Shown here: in pieces, positions 21,121 to 32,683 of the stretch
Layout: each line of letters opens with the position of its first letter
How positions within the stretch are numbered: the first letter of the stretch is position 1
Source: Branchiostoma floridae
Taxonomy: Eukaryota > Chordata > Leptocardii > Amphioxiformes > Branchiostomatidae
Assembly (NCBI RefSeq): GCF_000003815.2
Contig: NC_049986.1
Coordinates: forward strand, 21,082,413 to 21,144,419
Direction of reading: 5' to 3'
DNA: 62,007 nt
Notes under the pieces: generated by a model
The model's database searches: none
Seen by the model: the letters and a program-made list of their open reading frames with translations, nothing else
What the model was told of the DNA's origin: nothing
Program-made: the position numbers and the translations under genes

Positions 21121-22082
21121 GTGTTCTTGTATTGTTGTCTTTTTCGTTTGTGTGCCTAGGATGGCCGGGTGAGATCTGCTAATAAAGAAAAGACAGCTAG
21201 TACGTTTATATCTAAAAACATTATAATGCAATATGCTTAAAATAACCTATGGCCAGTCTGGGAATGCCGGCGACCCTTACGAATACAAATGTAGTTATAC
21301 ACGTGTATATACAGACCATATTATGTCATATGTTCCATTATAGACACTACGTGTGCTATCTTACGCCCTGTATATTAATCTTTTATTCTTATTTCTATAT
21401 TTTTATGTATGTAGAATATTGTTATTGATAAGTGTCCTGTGAGAGAGAGAATGCCATGCATAACCAGCAAGAGAAGGCCGCTTTGAAAGTACAGCTTTAT
21501 TTTTCCACGTCATGTAAAGAATCGGGCTACAATAACGCACGGATTATCACCATTTTTCCAAGTAATATATGAAATAACATAAGAACAAACTCAATAACGG
21601 TCAGTACTATATCTACGTTTGCCAAGTTATCAAGCATTGTTATCTAAGAGCATCAACTTCTTCTTACAGCAAAAATACAATGTTGGATACAGAATATTGT
21701 CCTCAAATTGAGTCATTCAATATTCATATTTGCAACAGCAACTATCAAAGTTCAGTGATAAGATGGGCATACCGCACATGTAGGGTTGGGTAGTTTACAG
21801 GCGTGTTAGGCCATGTGTAAGTGTAAACTACTTTTCCTTGAAGCAGAATAGTCGCACTGATCACATTTTTGCTTTACTTCTACTGTATTTTTGCACGTGT
21901 CTGGATAGGTTTATTAATATCATGTACACACTGGTCAAGTTTCCACGGTTTGTCTCGTCCAGTGTTTGTTAACATAGTATTACTGTGCTGCAGTGTAGTC
22001 ACACTACTTACACGTATATGGTTTGTCATATCTAAGGTTTTGTATTACAGCCGTCCTGTACCTGCACTCACGGAACGTTGGG
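21121..22082 (-). pseudogene. 3' block of ZNF-3: spacer, polyA signal, degenerate fingers
   Basis: Homologous to the blocks downstream of ZNF-2, -5 and -7. A candidate polyadenylation signal (AATAAA on minus) lies near 21,500. Decayed finger repeats lie at 21,775-21,870 and 21,920-22,080. Confidence 0.5.
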
Positions 22083-23477
22083 TTATTCGCCGTTGTGTTT
22101 AGCCATATGTCGGTCTAGATGGCCTTTCTGTGCAGCAGAATAGTCGCACTTGTTACACTTGTAAGGTTTTTCACCTGTATGTTTTCTAATGTGTACGGTT
22201 AGGTGAGACATTCTAGCCGTCCTGAATCCGCACTCTCCACACATGTAGGGTTTTTCGCCGGTGTGTTTATACATGTGTTTGACTAGACTGCCTTTGCATG
22301 AAGCAGAATAGTCGCACTGGTCACATTTATAAGGTTTCATACCTGTATGTGTTCTCATATGTGCGGACAGGTAAGACTTGTTAGTAGTCCTGTATTCGCA
22401 CTGTTCGCACATAAGTGGTTTTTCTCCGGTGTGTTTAGTAAGGTGGCGGTGTAAAGAAACTTTATGTGCAGCAGAATAGTCACATTGGTCACACTTATAA
22501 GGTTTCATACCTGTATGTGTTCTCATATGTCTGGTCAAGGAAGACTTGTCAGCCGTCCTATATCCGCACTCATCACACATGTAGGGTTTTTCGCCGGTGT
22601 GTTTAGCCATGTGTTTCTTTAAATTACCTTTGTGTGAAGCAGAAAAGTCGCACTGGTCACATTTATAGGGCTTTTCACCTGTATGAGTTCTCATGTGTTC
22701 GGATAGGTGAGACCTGCTAGCAGTCCTGTATCCGCACTCATCACATATGTAGGGTTTTTCTCCGGTGTGTTTAGCCATGTGTCGGTCTAAAGCGCTTCTG
22801 TATGTAGTAGAATAGTCGCATTGGTCACATTTGTAGGGTTTCTCGCCCGTATGAGTTCTTATATGTCGAGATAGATTGGACCTATTAGCCGTTCGAAATC
22901 CGCACTCCCCACACATGAGAGTTTTTACTCCGGTGTGTTTAGTCATGTGTTGGTCTAAATTGTATTTTGTTGCAGAGGTATATTTACACTGGTCACACTT
23001 GTAAGGTTTCTCGCCAGCATGTATTTTCATATGTTCCGATAGGCGACACCTGATAGCCGCCGAGTATCCACACTCTCCACAGATGTAGGGTTTTTCGCCG
23101 GTATGTTTAGTCATGTGTCGGTCTAAATGAACTTTCTGTGCAGCAGAATAGTCACACTGCTCTCACTTATATGGTTTCTCACCTGTATGTTTTCTTGTGT
23201 GTTTGATTAGGACAGACTTTTTGGCTGCCCTATAGCCACACTCCGTACACGCAAAGCGTTTATTCACAGTGCGTTTCACCGCAAGCCTGTCCGTCTGCTC
23301 TGTTCGTCCCTGTGCGGGAGGATGGTCAGATTCTACTCCACACTTTTCCTCACATGGAATGTTTCCTTCCCCAGTTTGCTGCCTTTCTGTGTATAATTTC
23401 TCGCTGCTGGTTGTCTCGTCCGCAGGGTGTACAGCTGGATGATCGTCCATAGCGTACTCACCGCTTCTCTCACCCAT
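22083..23477 (-). pseudogene. ZNF-3: 14-finger copy with a premature TGA in finger 2
   Basis: Reading from the ATG at 23477, the frame is colinear with ZNF-2 over 465 codons. Codon 105, at 23163-23165, is TGA where every paralogue has TGT for the first zinc-binding cysteine of finger 2. The next codon is also changed (GAC to GAG). Both sides are in the same frame, so the break is by substitution, not an indel. Fingers 3-14 stay intact with good linkers, so the lesion is young, or a sequence error. Its 5' leader is also damaged, replaced from about 23,520 by microsatellites. A shorter product could start at the Met at 23114 within finger 2. Confidence 0.8.
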
Positions 23478-23564
23478 TTCTAAAATAACAATAAAACATC
23501 CGAAATTAAAAGGTAGGAAACACACACATGCTATCATACCTGTCTTGCCGGTACACACAAGTCA

Positions 23565-23691
23565 GTCAGTCACACACACACACGGTACACAAGTCAGTCA
23601 GTCACACAAACACACGGTACACAAGTCAGTCAGTCAGTCAGTCAGTCACACACACACACACACACACGCGCGATACACACAAGTCAGTCAC

Positions 23692-23785
<94 letters not shown>
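23565..23785. repeat. Compound microsatellite (CAGT)n, (CA)n, (TA)n
   Basis: AGTCAGTCAGTC and CACACA runs alternate from 23,565, then a long CA tract passes into TA at about 23,731-23,784. It occupies the place where other copies keep the leader intron and 5' exon. The long frames here read only microsatellite (THTHT..., IYIYI...). Confidence 0.97.
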
Positions 23786-24299
23786 TCATAGTTTTAAGAG
23801 TTAGCACACGCCTGGAATGACAGTTTAACGAAAACCCCTCCCCATGGATTGAGATTAGCCATTTGCTACATAGAACCCTTCGCCATTGTTATGTGTATGC
23901 AACTACGTAGATATTAGTTTTGATGTCCTGTACATGTATTACACCCGAATTTGCCATACATTGTCAGTAGTGGCGAAATATTGGACATTCTGAAACATGG
24001 GGCATTTCAAAAGCTTACAAAAAAACTTACAAACCAACGGGTTATCGATTTAAATACATCATTGTGTTTTCATAACAGTCTGCCTTCCGTGGCTACGAGT
24101 AAAATCTACACCAGGGGTTCATTCGTGTCTCCCTTGGGAATTTCAGTACAGAAGACTAACAGGTTGCCCGGTGTCGTTCAGTTCGTGCTGCCAATTGAGT
24201 CATTAAATGAATTTTGAAATGTAAAAAGTTATGAAACCGGAGCATTGTTAATCCTTGTAGTCACAACTTGTTTCCAAAATTAGCTTACATAATAATGCC

Positions 24300-24344
24300 C
24301 CCCTCCCCCTTTAGTAAAAATACGACTTCTAGTTCTGGTAAAGA

Positions 24345-24412
<68 letters not shown>

Positions 24413-24660
24413 CGAAGAACGGACAAGAGGTTGGCAAATATTTTACCTTCAGGTTTGTGGTGCTGATATAGCGTTGAAATGTCGAATTGTCTTGAAACTG
24501 GCCTCAAACTGGAGCAAAGTTGTCGTGAAAAAATGGCGGAGGGGCAAACTCACCTTTCTGCATTCCTGTGCTGGTGAGGTCGAGGGTAAAAGTTGATACA
24601 CCTGATTATCCCACAGGTGTAAGGAAGGCATTTTCAGGATGGAGGTTTAGATACTTCTAT
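24300..24660 (-). promoter_or_regulatory. Remnant of the ZNF-3 leader block
   Basis: CAGACGAAGAACG ... TTTTACCTTC-GGTTTGTGGTGCTGA ... GGCAAACT-ACCTTTC matches the other leaders in order. The part nearest the gene is missing, replaced by about 0.8 kb of unrelated DNA (23,520-24,300). Confidence 0.6.
24346..24409. repeat. (TA)n microsatellite inside the ZNF-3 leader remnant
   Basis: TA repeats sit between TTCTGGTAAAGAATAA and CAGACGAAGAACG, which are nearly adjacent in the ZNF-2, -4 and -7 leaders. The microsatellite has therefore expanded inside homologous leader DNA. Confidence 0.9.
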
Positions 24661-27600
24661 AAAATTTTGACATGTTTGATTAGAACAGATGATTTGATAA
24701 TAATTAATTAATAAAACACAACTAAAAGTTACCGATAGTACTGTCTTGCTCATCAAAGGGATCGTATCTGATTGAGACCTCCATCGATGATGAGCAGTTA
24801 TTTAGGTCAATCTGTATGGAAGGACGACTGTTAGTGCCTTGACTCTCAGCGCTTCAGCCAGGTCGGGGTCTAGAAAATGTTTTAACTGAACTCACCTTGT
24901 CTTTGCTGAGAAGTCTTGAGTGGGAGGATACGCACTCGCTGACTTATTCGTTTTGATAGTTTAATTAAGCAGTGTTAGTAGTTGTACAAAAGGCCGCCAA
25001 ACTAAACTGGAAAGTTCTGGTTTTGTCCCTTTCTCTGAATCTTCTTGAGTGAGTCCTTAGTTGTGTCCTCAGTGAATTCTTGCTTCTTTCTTGATGGGTG
25101 AATTTACTCCTGGGGTTGAGTTCCTGTGGTACTCCTCAGTTCTTGTATATACTCCAAGGTGAGCTCTTGTTCGTGAGGTCTTGGGACCGCGTAGTACAGT
25201 GGTATTGTGTTCGGCCCGTGACCGAGAGGTACTTAGTGGCCACTGTTATGGATTCAAAAAATACAGTTGGGAGTCTTTAACCAATCATGGTAGGGGTGCA
25301 TTTCCTCCTGCTGATCCTGCTGCTGTTCTACTGGTGGAGTTTTTTGCCCACTACAAGGGGTAAAATTGAGAAGCCGGCCTATCCCATCCGGCCAGACCCC
25401 TGCACGATAGATATTTGAGATCGGGCTGGGGTTTGGTAACCAGGCTAGTGGGGTACTAGTGGCGGGAAGTAACTTATGCTAATCTAAAACTAAAGGCGGC
25501 AGATTCAAACTTACCACGACACTGTTCCACTGCAGGGTATTCCAGTAATACCGACAGTAACACGCTCTTTCGGCATGATACCATATCGTAGCATACCTAT
25601 ATGGTATCAGATAGTTTTATAGCGAGGACAAGCTTATATATAAGTACTCGTCAGGCGCCATGGGTCTCTAGTAAAGCTGTGCAAGTGTAACAGTCCCCTA
25701 CCCAACATCGATGGCATACCAGTCCGGAATTACTAACTATTGTATATTCCAAGTCACCATGCGGATGTTTGTTGCCATTGTTCAGAATTAATTTTAAAGT
25801 TTTGTCATTATATGTCTAGGACATTTGATACTTCACAAATATTTTTACATGCTTGAAAAAAGCATGTACTGTTTCTGGTAGGGATCTTTGTGATTCCGGA
25901 CCGATATCTCTAGAACCTCTGGATGGATTGCGATTTCCTTTGCTATGGGGATAGAGTGTGTGACCTATTGTGCTATTAAGTAGATTAGAAGTTTGCTGTT
26001 GTTTTGTGGTTCGTTTTTTAAAAAATATTTACACCCCTTTTCCTGATATGGAGTGATCTGGCCTCATTCCCTCTGTCTCAACCACCTTGGGGACAGCTAG
26101 CAGCTGTAACGTGTTTTGAGTTTTCAGTAGCATGGGAGTGTGTGGAAGGGTCGTTTCCAGTGCTATATCTCCAGAACAGAACGTGTGATTTACCTCCATA
26201 ACTCCATGAAAAATGGAGGTATAGTTTTTGGTGTGTCTGTGTGTGTGTCTGTTTGTGTTTCCACATATTTGTGGTCAGCATAACTTTAGAACCTGTTGAT
26301 GGATTGTAATGATATTTGGTATTTGGGTAGGTGTTTGGAAGACGAAGGTCAAAGTCAATTTTGGATCCCCTGGTGTGTGACCTTGGTACTGCAACAGAAC
26401 TTGGATTTTTGTATCTTTTGACATGGATATGCTATGGTCTTGATTTTTGGTGGCACATAGCTTGTGGTGTAAGGAAGAAGTGTTGTATGTTTGGGCCCTC
26501 TAGCAGCTTGCTCTAGAACTGCTGGGGCATTCTGGTCAAAATCTTCCAAGGAGCAAAAAAGAGCAACTGTGACCATCGCTGTCACCTCTGTATGGTGTGA
26601 ACCATTATATACACATTGAGATACAATGTATGTGCCAGATGCAGGTGTAACAATAGGAAATAAAAATGAAATGGTGAGGACACCAGAAAGGTGTAGTTTT
26701 GGATCTCACTGTTTACCATAGGTAGATATATAACTTAAGAACAATGATGGAATAATTTTGCCAAACGTCAAACCATATCAACCCCCACAACACACCATAC
26801 GCACCATCACAAAACAAAATATTTCAAGCAGGTTTGAGTTTTCAGACTCTTGTTAACATCGTTTCAACTTTATAAATACTTCCCCGGTCCTGTAAAACTT
26901 TGGAAATAATCATGATGTGAATTTGGATACTTCTGACGGTTTCTAAATAATGATAACAGCATTCTACCACTGTTTACCATTTTCTAGCATTTTTTATAAC
27001 ATTTTGTAAATGGGTCAGTGGGCCAGGAAGATAGCAATTAACACATCCTTACAAAGTATGGTTGGGTGTCATGCAACAATGGCCCACCACAAAGGATCTT
27101 GCAGTGCCCAGTAGTGAAATCTAAAAATATACAGAGGCAACAATAGGGCTCACTTTTTATGGGGACAATAAACTAATTTTACCATTTGGCAAAGTTTACA
27201 AATATTTGTAAATATTTGTAATTATGAAAGAATCACACAGAGGTTTCACAATTATTCTAAATAAAGATATTTTTGTACATTTACTTTCAAAATGTTTCTA
27301 AAATATTCAAAGGAATTCAAATAGATGAGTATTTCCTTAGTCAATTTTTTGAAAAGAATTTAATTATTGTGGCTTAGATATTCTTTTATTCAAATAAAAT
27401 AATTCAGACTTATTACAAATATCTCCTAAAAAACCCCATGGTGACTTGGAATGGACTCTAAGTCGTTCTGAAATTTTAACAATCAACCAGCCAGACACAT
27501 TTCCTATTTATTCTCAACAGACTCTGATTAGTGGAATTTTCAGAAATGATCGACTAATTGAGTAATTGAATTATTAATTCATTGGGCGGTTGAATGTACT

Positions 27601-27790
27601 TACCCGTAAACGCACACTCATATTGTATACTAGTACTATTATCTATTCACTGTATTTATCGTAATAACATACATAGCCAGCAAGAAAAGGTCTTGCAAGA
27701 AACTTTGTGAGTTTAAGAGAACAGTTTATCAGTTTATCGTCATACTGTTATAACAATGCATTAAATTGATTGAAAAAAAGTTTGACTCAA
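24661..27790. other. Intergenic, no gene supported
   Basis: Short frames only. It contains a tRNA-like segment (25,183-25,262). It also holds at least two diverged copies of a repeat marked by AGAACCT-TGGATGGATTG (25,912 and 26,287), the second followed by GAAGACGAAGGTCAAAGTCAATTTTGG. From about 26,600 to 27,790 it is AT-rich with nothing that I can name. Confidence 0.5.
25183..25262 (+). repeat. tRNA-like segment, probable SINE head or tRNA pseudogene
   Basis: GGGACCGCG, then TAGTACAGTGG, which fits the tRNA A-box pattern TRGYNNARNGG, then a TCGG-CCCGTGA-CCGA stem-loop like an anticodon arm with a 7-base loop. Position 33 is C rather than T, and the B-box region (GGATTCAAAA) is degenerate. 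A functional tRNA is therefore unlikely. Confidence 0.35.
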
Positions 27791-27792
27791 TA

Positions 27793-27922
27793 CAGTGGAA
27801 GCCAGTTAATTGCACATCGGATTAACGCACATTGCACGGAATCCCAGAATCCCAAATCACCAGCCGGATAATTGCACCAAATTTACTGGCAAATAGGCCG
27901 TGCAATTAAGCAGATTCTACTG
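27793..27922. mobile_element. TA-flanked mariner/pogo-type MITE, 130 bp
   Basis: Termini CAGTGGAAGCCAGTTAATTG and the inverted counterpart ending GATTCTACTG are flanked by TA on both sides. Internal symmetry (TAATTGCAC / GTGCAATTA) supports a short Tc1/mariner-superfamily, pogo/Tigger-like element. Confidence 0.75.
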
Positions 27923-27989
27923 TATATTTAAAAAGTTTGAGTGAGAAGAAACAACAAGAGAGCGTTTTATCAATATTTGGGTGATAAAT

Positions 27990-28868
27990 AATAACCAGGC
28001 ATTTTCCACCAGAAGAATCATCAGTCTATTACAGCAGTTTTCCATCAGTCTATTACAGCAGTAACATCTGTTTTAAATATTACAGTTGGTTTTATTATTC
28101 AATGTGTTGTAAATTGTCATAATATGATAACCATGCATTGAATTGATCAAAAACATTTGATGCAATGTATTAATAAATGTCAGTGAGAAGAAACGACAAG
28201 AGAGCGTTATATCAATACATACACAATACAAAACAGTAGAATCCGCATAATTGCACGGCCTATTTGCCAGTGAATTTGGTGTAATTATCCGACTGGTGCA
28301 ATAATGCGAAGTAATCTAGCTGGACCGCACCGGTTTGGGATTGTGGGATTCCGTGCAGTTAACAGAAGTGCGCGTTAATCCGATGTGCAATTAACTGGCT
28401 TCCACTGTATCTATTTATGCAGAATGACCTATCAATGTCTATGCTATGGAATATACATATGTATAAATAAAAAAATGCATATCCCACAAATCGACAATGA
28501 TAACTAATTTACTAGACCCTTCTTTACAGTTCCTAGTTAAAAAAAGTGAAGCGTCAGTTTTCAAAAAACTCAATTCTTTGTCAAAGGACCATATGTTGGT
28601 CTAAAGTAGATACGCACAAAATTGTTAAGGTCACAGTGGCGGTATGGTCACACATCGTAATATGATCGTATCTACACTTGTGTGTTTAGCCATGTATCGA
28701 TTTATGTGCAGGGGTATATTCACACTGATCACATTCATAGTTTCCATGGTGTGTCCCATCCTGTGTCTATTTACAATGTATCACTGTGCTATTGTAAATT
28801 GTCTGTCATATCTAAGGATATGGAATACCTGCCAGCCGTCCATATATCCACACTCCCTGAACGTTGGG
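27990..28868 (-). pseudogene. 3' block (type II) of ZNF-4 with degenerate fingers
   Basis: Homologous to 41,215-42,535 downstream of ZNF-6 (ATAACCAGGCATTTTCC, GACAATTGATAACTAATTT, TCAAAGACCATA-GTTGGTCTAAAGTAGA). It differs from the type I block after ZNF-2, -3, -5 and -7. The right part (28,680-28,868) is decayed finger DNA. Confidence 0.55.
28234..28407. mobile_element. Related MITE in opposite orientation, 174 bp
   Basis: It begins CAGTAGAATCCGCATAATTG and ends TTAACTGGCTTCCACTG followed by TA, the reverse of the element at 27,793. The two lie in similar flanking DNA (GTGAGAAGAAAC-ACAAGAGAGCG near 27,941 and 28,191). A local duplication is involved. Confidence 0.7.
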
Positions 28869-30013
28869 TTATTCCGCCATTGTGTTTAGCTACATGTTGG
28901 TCTAAATTGCATTTCTGTGCAGCAGAATAGTCACACTGGTCACATTTATAGGGCTTTTCACCTGTATGTTTTCTCATGTGTACGGTCAAGTGAGACCTGT
29001 CAGCCGTCCTGTATCCGCACTCTCCACACATGAAGGGTTTTTCGCCGGTGTGTTTAGCCTTGTGTTTGTCTAGATTACCTTTGTGTGAAGCAGAATAGTC
29101 GCACTGGTCACATTTATAGGGCTTTTCACCTGAATGTCTCCTCATATGTTCGGATAGGTGAGACCTGTTAGCAGTTCTGTATTCGCACTGTCCACACACA
29201 AATGGCTTTTCTCCGGCGTGTTTAGTTCTCATATGTAGAGATAGGTTGGACCTGTCAGCCGTCCTGTATCCGCACTCTCCACACATGTAGGGTTTTTCGC
29301 CAGTGTGTTGAGCCATGTGTCGGCTTAAATTACCTTTGTGTCCAGCAGAATAGTCGCATTGGTCGCACTTGTAGGGTTTGACGCCCGTATGTCTTCTCAA
29401 ATGTTTGGATAGGCTAGACCTGGCAGCGGCCGTGTATCCGCACTCCCCACACATGTAGGGTTTTTCCCCAGTGTGTTTATCATATGTCGGCCTAATAAAC
29501 TTTCCGTATTGCTGAATAGTCACACTGGTCGCATTTGTAGGGTTTCTCACCTGTATGTCTGCTCATATGTTCGGATAGGCTTAACCTGTCAGTCGTTCTG
29601 TACCCGCACTCCCCACACATGAAGGGTTTTTCTCCTTTGTGTTTAGTCACGTGTCGGTCTAAATGAACTTTCTGTGCAGCAGAATAGTCGCACTGGTCAC
29701 ACTTATATGGTTTCTCACCTGTATGTTTTCTTGTGTGTTTGATTAGGACAGACTTTTTGGCTGCCCTATAGCCACACTCCGTACACGCAAAGCGTTTATT
29801 CACAGTGCGTTTCACCTCAGGTCTGTCCTTCTGCTCTGTCCGACCCTGTGCGGGAGGATGGTCAGATTCTACTCCACACTTTTCCTCACATGGAATGTTT
29901 CCTTCCTCGTTCTGCTGCCTTTCCGTGTCTAATTTCTCACTGCTGATTGTCTCGTCCTCTGGGTGTACAGCTGGACGATCGTCCATAGCGACATCACCGC
30001 TTCTCTCACCCAT
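28869..30013 (-). pseudogene. ZNF-4: C2H2 copy, ~11 fingers, frameshifted
   Basis: The N-terminus (MGERSGDVAMDD...) and fingers 1-3 match ZNF-1. Two single-base deletions near 29,479 and 29,495, relative to ZNF-1, break finger 4. Fingers 5-11 continue in another frame (28789-29550). Finger 7 ends HMRTKHAGEKP, an H-x4-H joint between two finger types that marks an internal deletion of fingers. One extra C near 28,875 removes the family stop, so the frame runs 31 residues past HNG. Fingers 5-7 are almost copies of the ZNF-1 fingers. Three independent lesions make this a pseudogene unless the assembly is wrong. Confidence 0.82.
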
Positions 30014-31440
30014 TTCTAAAACAACGATAAAACATCTGAAATTAAACGAGAAGAAACACTGGTAGACACAAACGCAAACGTACTCACACACACAATTATA
30101 TGCATTAGCCCATGTAGTCAATCGTTCCCAAAAAATACATGTATGCATTTATTTGTGTGCAAATCCATGCCCGTGGGCTTTTTGCAAGGGTACAGACAAA
30201 TAATAAACAAGTGACCGTGGATAACTTACTAGTACTTTTTGACGAATTTATGATTCCGCCACGTCAGTTGCAACAACATAATGTATTTTATGCCGATGAT
30301 ATGGACAGTTACAGACAGACAAATAACGCCAATAGGAAAGAAAACGAAGCCCTAATATTACTGATAGCTTACCAGAACAAAGTATGTACTTGTTTACTAA
30401 AACACTGGCACTGATCACCAAAGAAATGTGCTAGGAATTCGAAGCCAGAGTCTAACAGCTGTTAAGGGATTCCTCTCCCGGCTGCAAAATGTTAAAAGTT
30501 GTTCAACATTAGAGAACATCATATCTGCTTGGAGATAATCTAATTACTAATGACCACATGACCTGTTCTACTAGATTAAAAATATAGGGGTGATTTCTGA
30601 AATTTTTACATCGATAATAGAAAAAGCTACCGCGGACAAAAAAACAGCGTGCATGCATCATCGCGCAGGTCCCTGCAGAGGACATACCAAATTGTAACCA
30701 AAGTACATACGAATGCGACAACGGGAACATACAGATACAGATGCGAACGCGTTACATAGACATTATGTATTACGCGTTACATAAACAATACTAGTAGTCT
30801 GTCACCGCAGGTTACCCTCCGGTCACAAATTAATTAGATCGCCATGTCCCTCTCGCCTTAGAAAAATGGTCAAGAATACGGTTTCTGGTAAAGAAAATAA
30901 AGAATTGTCAGACGAAGAACGTAAATTAGGTGAAAAAAAGTTTTACCTTCCGGTTTGTGATGCTGATTCATCGCTGAAGTGTCAAATTGTCTTGAAAATG
31001 GTCTCAAACTGGAGCAAAGTAGTCGTATACACGTACGTTACACTTCGACAAACAACAATGGCTGCAAGGCAAACTGACCTTTCCAGGTCTCATAACACAA
31101 TATTCATCCGCGACCCCGTCCCCAAAAGTAGTTTGGGTAAAAATAGTGCACCACAGTACTGCTGGCAAAGGCCGTACTTATTCTTCCGTGCACAAGAGCG
31201 AGGTGGAATCGGTGGTAAATGGTAGAGGAATACATTGGTGTTGATACTGTATAAGTTGGATCACGTTGCTTCTTCGGCTGGCGGGAATTTGCGCCTTGAT
31301 AGATCCTTGATACTGTTACCGGTACTTCCTGAGCGTCGTCTGCAGTTCCATGACCTCCGCTGGGGGTCAAATCAAAGTGTATATTACAAAGAAACGAGCT
31401 GGCAAATCTATACTAATATCAGATATTTTGTACATTGTAC
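30014..31440 (-). promoter_or_regulatory. Conserved ZNF leader block, ZNF-4 copy
   Basis: Holds the 5' intron, the QLQQHN segment (30139-30414 as read on plus) and the segment at 30,840-31,225. Read on plus, that segment gives the longest peptide of its kind (119 residues, starting MVKNTVSGKENK). Other copies carry indels in the same frame, so I do not call a gene. Confidence 0.55.
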
Positions 31441-32683
31441 CCTGAACTCCAACATACTACCTACCTAAACTAAATTCTTGTAAATAGTTTCTGCACCTTG
31501 CTATGAATTTTGAGGCGTCGAACCTCCACACGTTGGGGTCCTTAACCATATAAATCCCCATGGCGAAATACTGTGTACTGATATCTTCATTTGTGCGCTG
31601 TGGAGTTCGAAGGTCAAGGTTGATATACATGATCACCCCTACACCGTTTTAAACTGTGAGTATGACAACAACCTGGCGTTTTAGCCTGCTAAACAACGCT
31701 TTCAAATGTTTTCTTGTATTGTTGTCTTTTTCGTTTATCCATCTGCCTGAGATGGCCTGGTGAGATCTGCTAATAAAGGAAAGACAGCTAGTACGTTTAT
31801 ATCTAAAGACATTATAATGCTTAAAATAACCTATGGCCAGTCTGGGAATGCCGGCGACCCTTACGAATACAAATGTAGTTATACACGTGTATATACAGAC
31901 CATATTATGTCATATGTTCCAATATAGACACTACGTGTGCTATCTTACGCCCTGTTAATTAATTTTTTATTCTTATTTCTATATTTTTATGTATGTAGAA
32001 TATTGTTATTGATAAGTGTCCTGTGAGAGAGAGAATTCCATGAATAACCAGCAAGAGAAGACCGCTTTGAAAGTACAGCTTTATTTTTCCACATGATGTA
32101 AAGAATCGGGCTACAATAACGCACGAATTATCACCACTTTTCCAAGTAATACATGAAATAACATAAGAACAAACTCAATAACGGTCAGTACTATATCTAC
32201 GTTTGCCAAGTTATCAAGCATTGTTTTCTAAGAGCATCAACTTCTTCTTACAGCAAAAATACAATGTTGGATACAGAATATTGTCCTCAAATTGAGTCAT
32301 TGTTTACAACAGCAACTGTCAAGGCTCAGTGATGAGATGGGCATACCGCACATGTAGGGTTGGATAGTTGACAGGCTCGGCCACGTGTAAGTGTAAACTA
32401 CTTTTACTTGAAGCAGAATAGACGCACCGATCACATTTTTGTTTTACGTCTACAACTGTATTTTTGTACGAGGCTGGATACTTAAGTACTTATTATCATA
32501 TGGATTATTATATACACACTATAGTCACATGCATAGTGTGTCTCGTCCTGTGTCTGTTTACACACGGTATTATTGTGTTTCGGTGTATTTAGTCACACTG
32601 CTTACACGTAAATGGTTTGTCATATTTACCATAAACGATCATGGATTACAACCGTTCTGTACCTACACTCACTGAACGTTGCG
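31441..32683 (-). pseudogene. 3' block (type I) of ZNF-5
   Basis: Nearly identical to 47,240-48,468 after ZNF-7, which shows that ZNF-5 and ZNF-7 belong to one recently duplicated segment. It includes the spacer at 31,480-31,700, a candidate polyA signal near 32,083 and decayed fingers at 32,340-32,680. Confidence 0.6.

Noticed and set aside
23163-23165. Selenocysteine at TGA in ZNF-3
   Set aside because: A structural zinc-binding cysteine in a repeated finger family gives no reason for Sec, the neighbouring codon is also mutated, and no SECIS was recognised. Nonsense mutation is simpler.
23528-23820. ORFs of 87 and 91 residues (THTHT/IYIYI)
   Set aside because: Pure microsatellite translation.
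30866-31225. 119-residue plus-strand ORF in the ZNF-4 leader
   Set aside because: Paralogous leaders carry indels in the same frame (16,900 and 20,630), so coding is unlikely.
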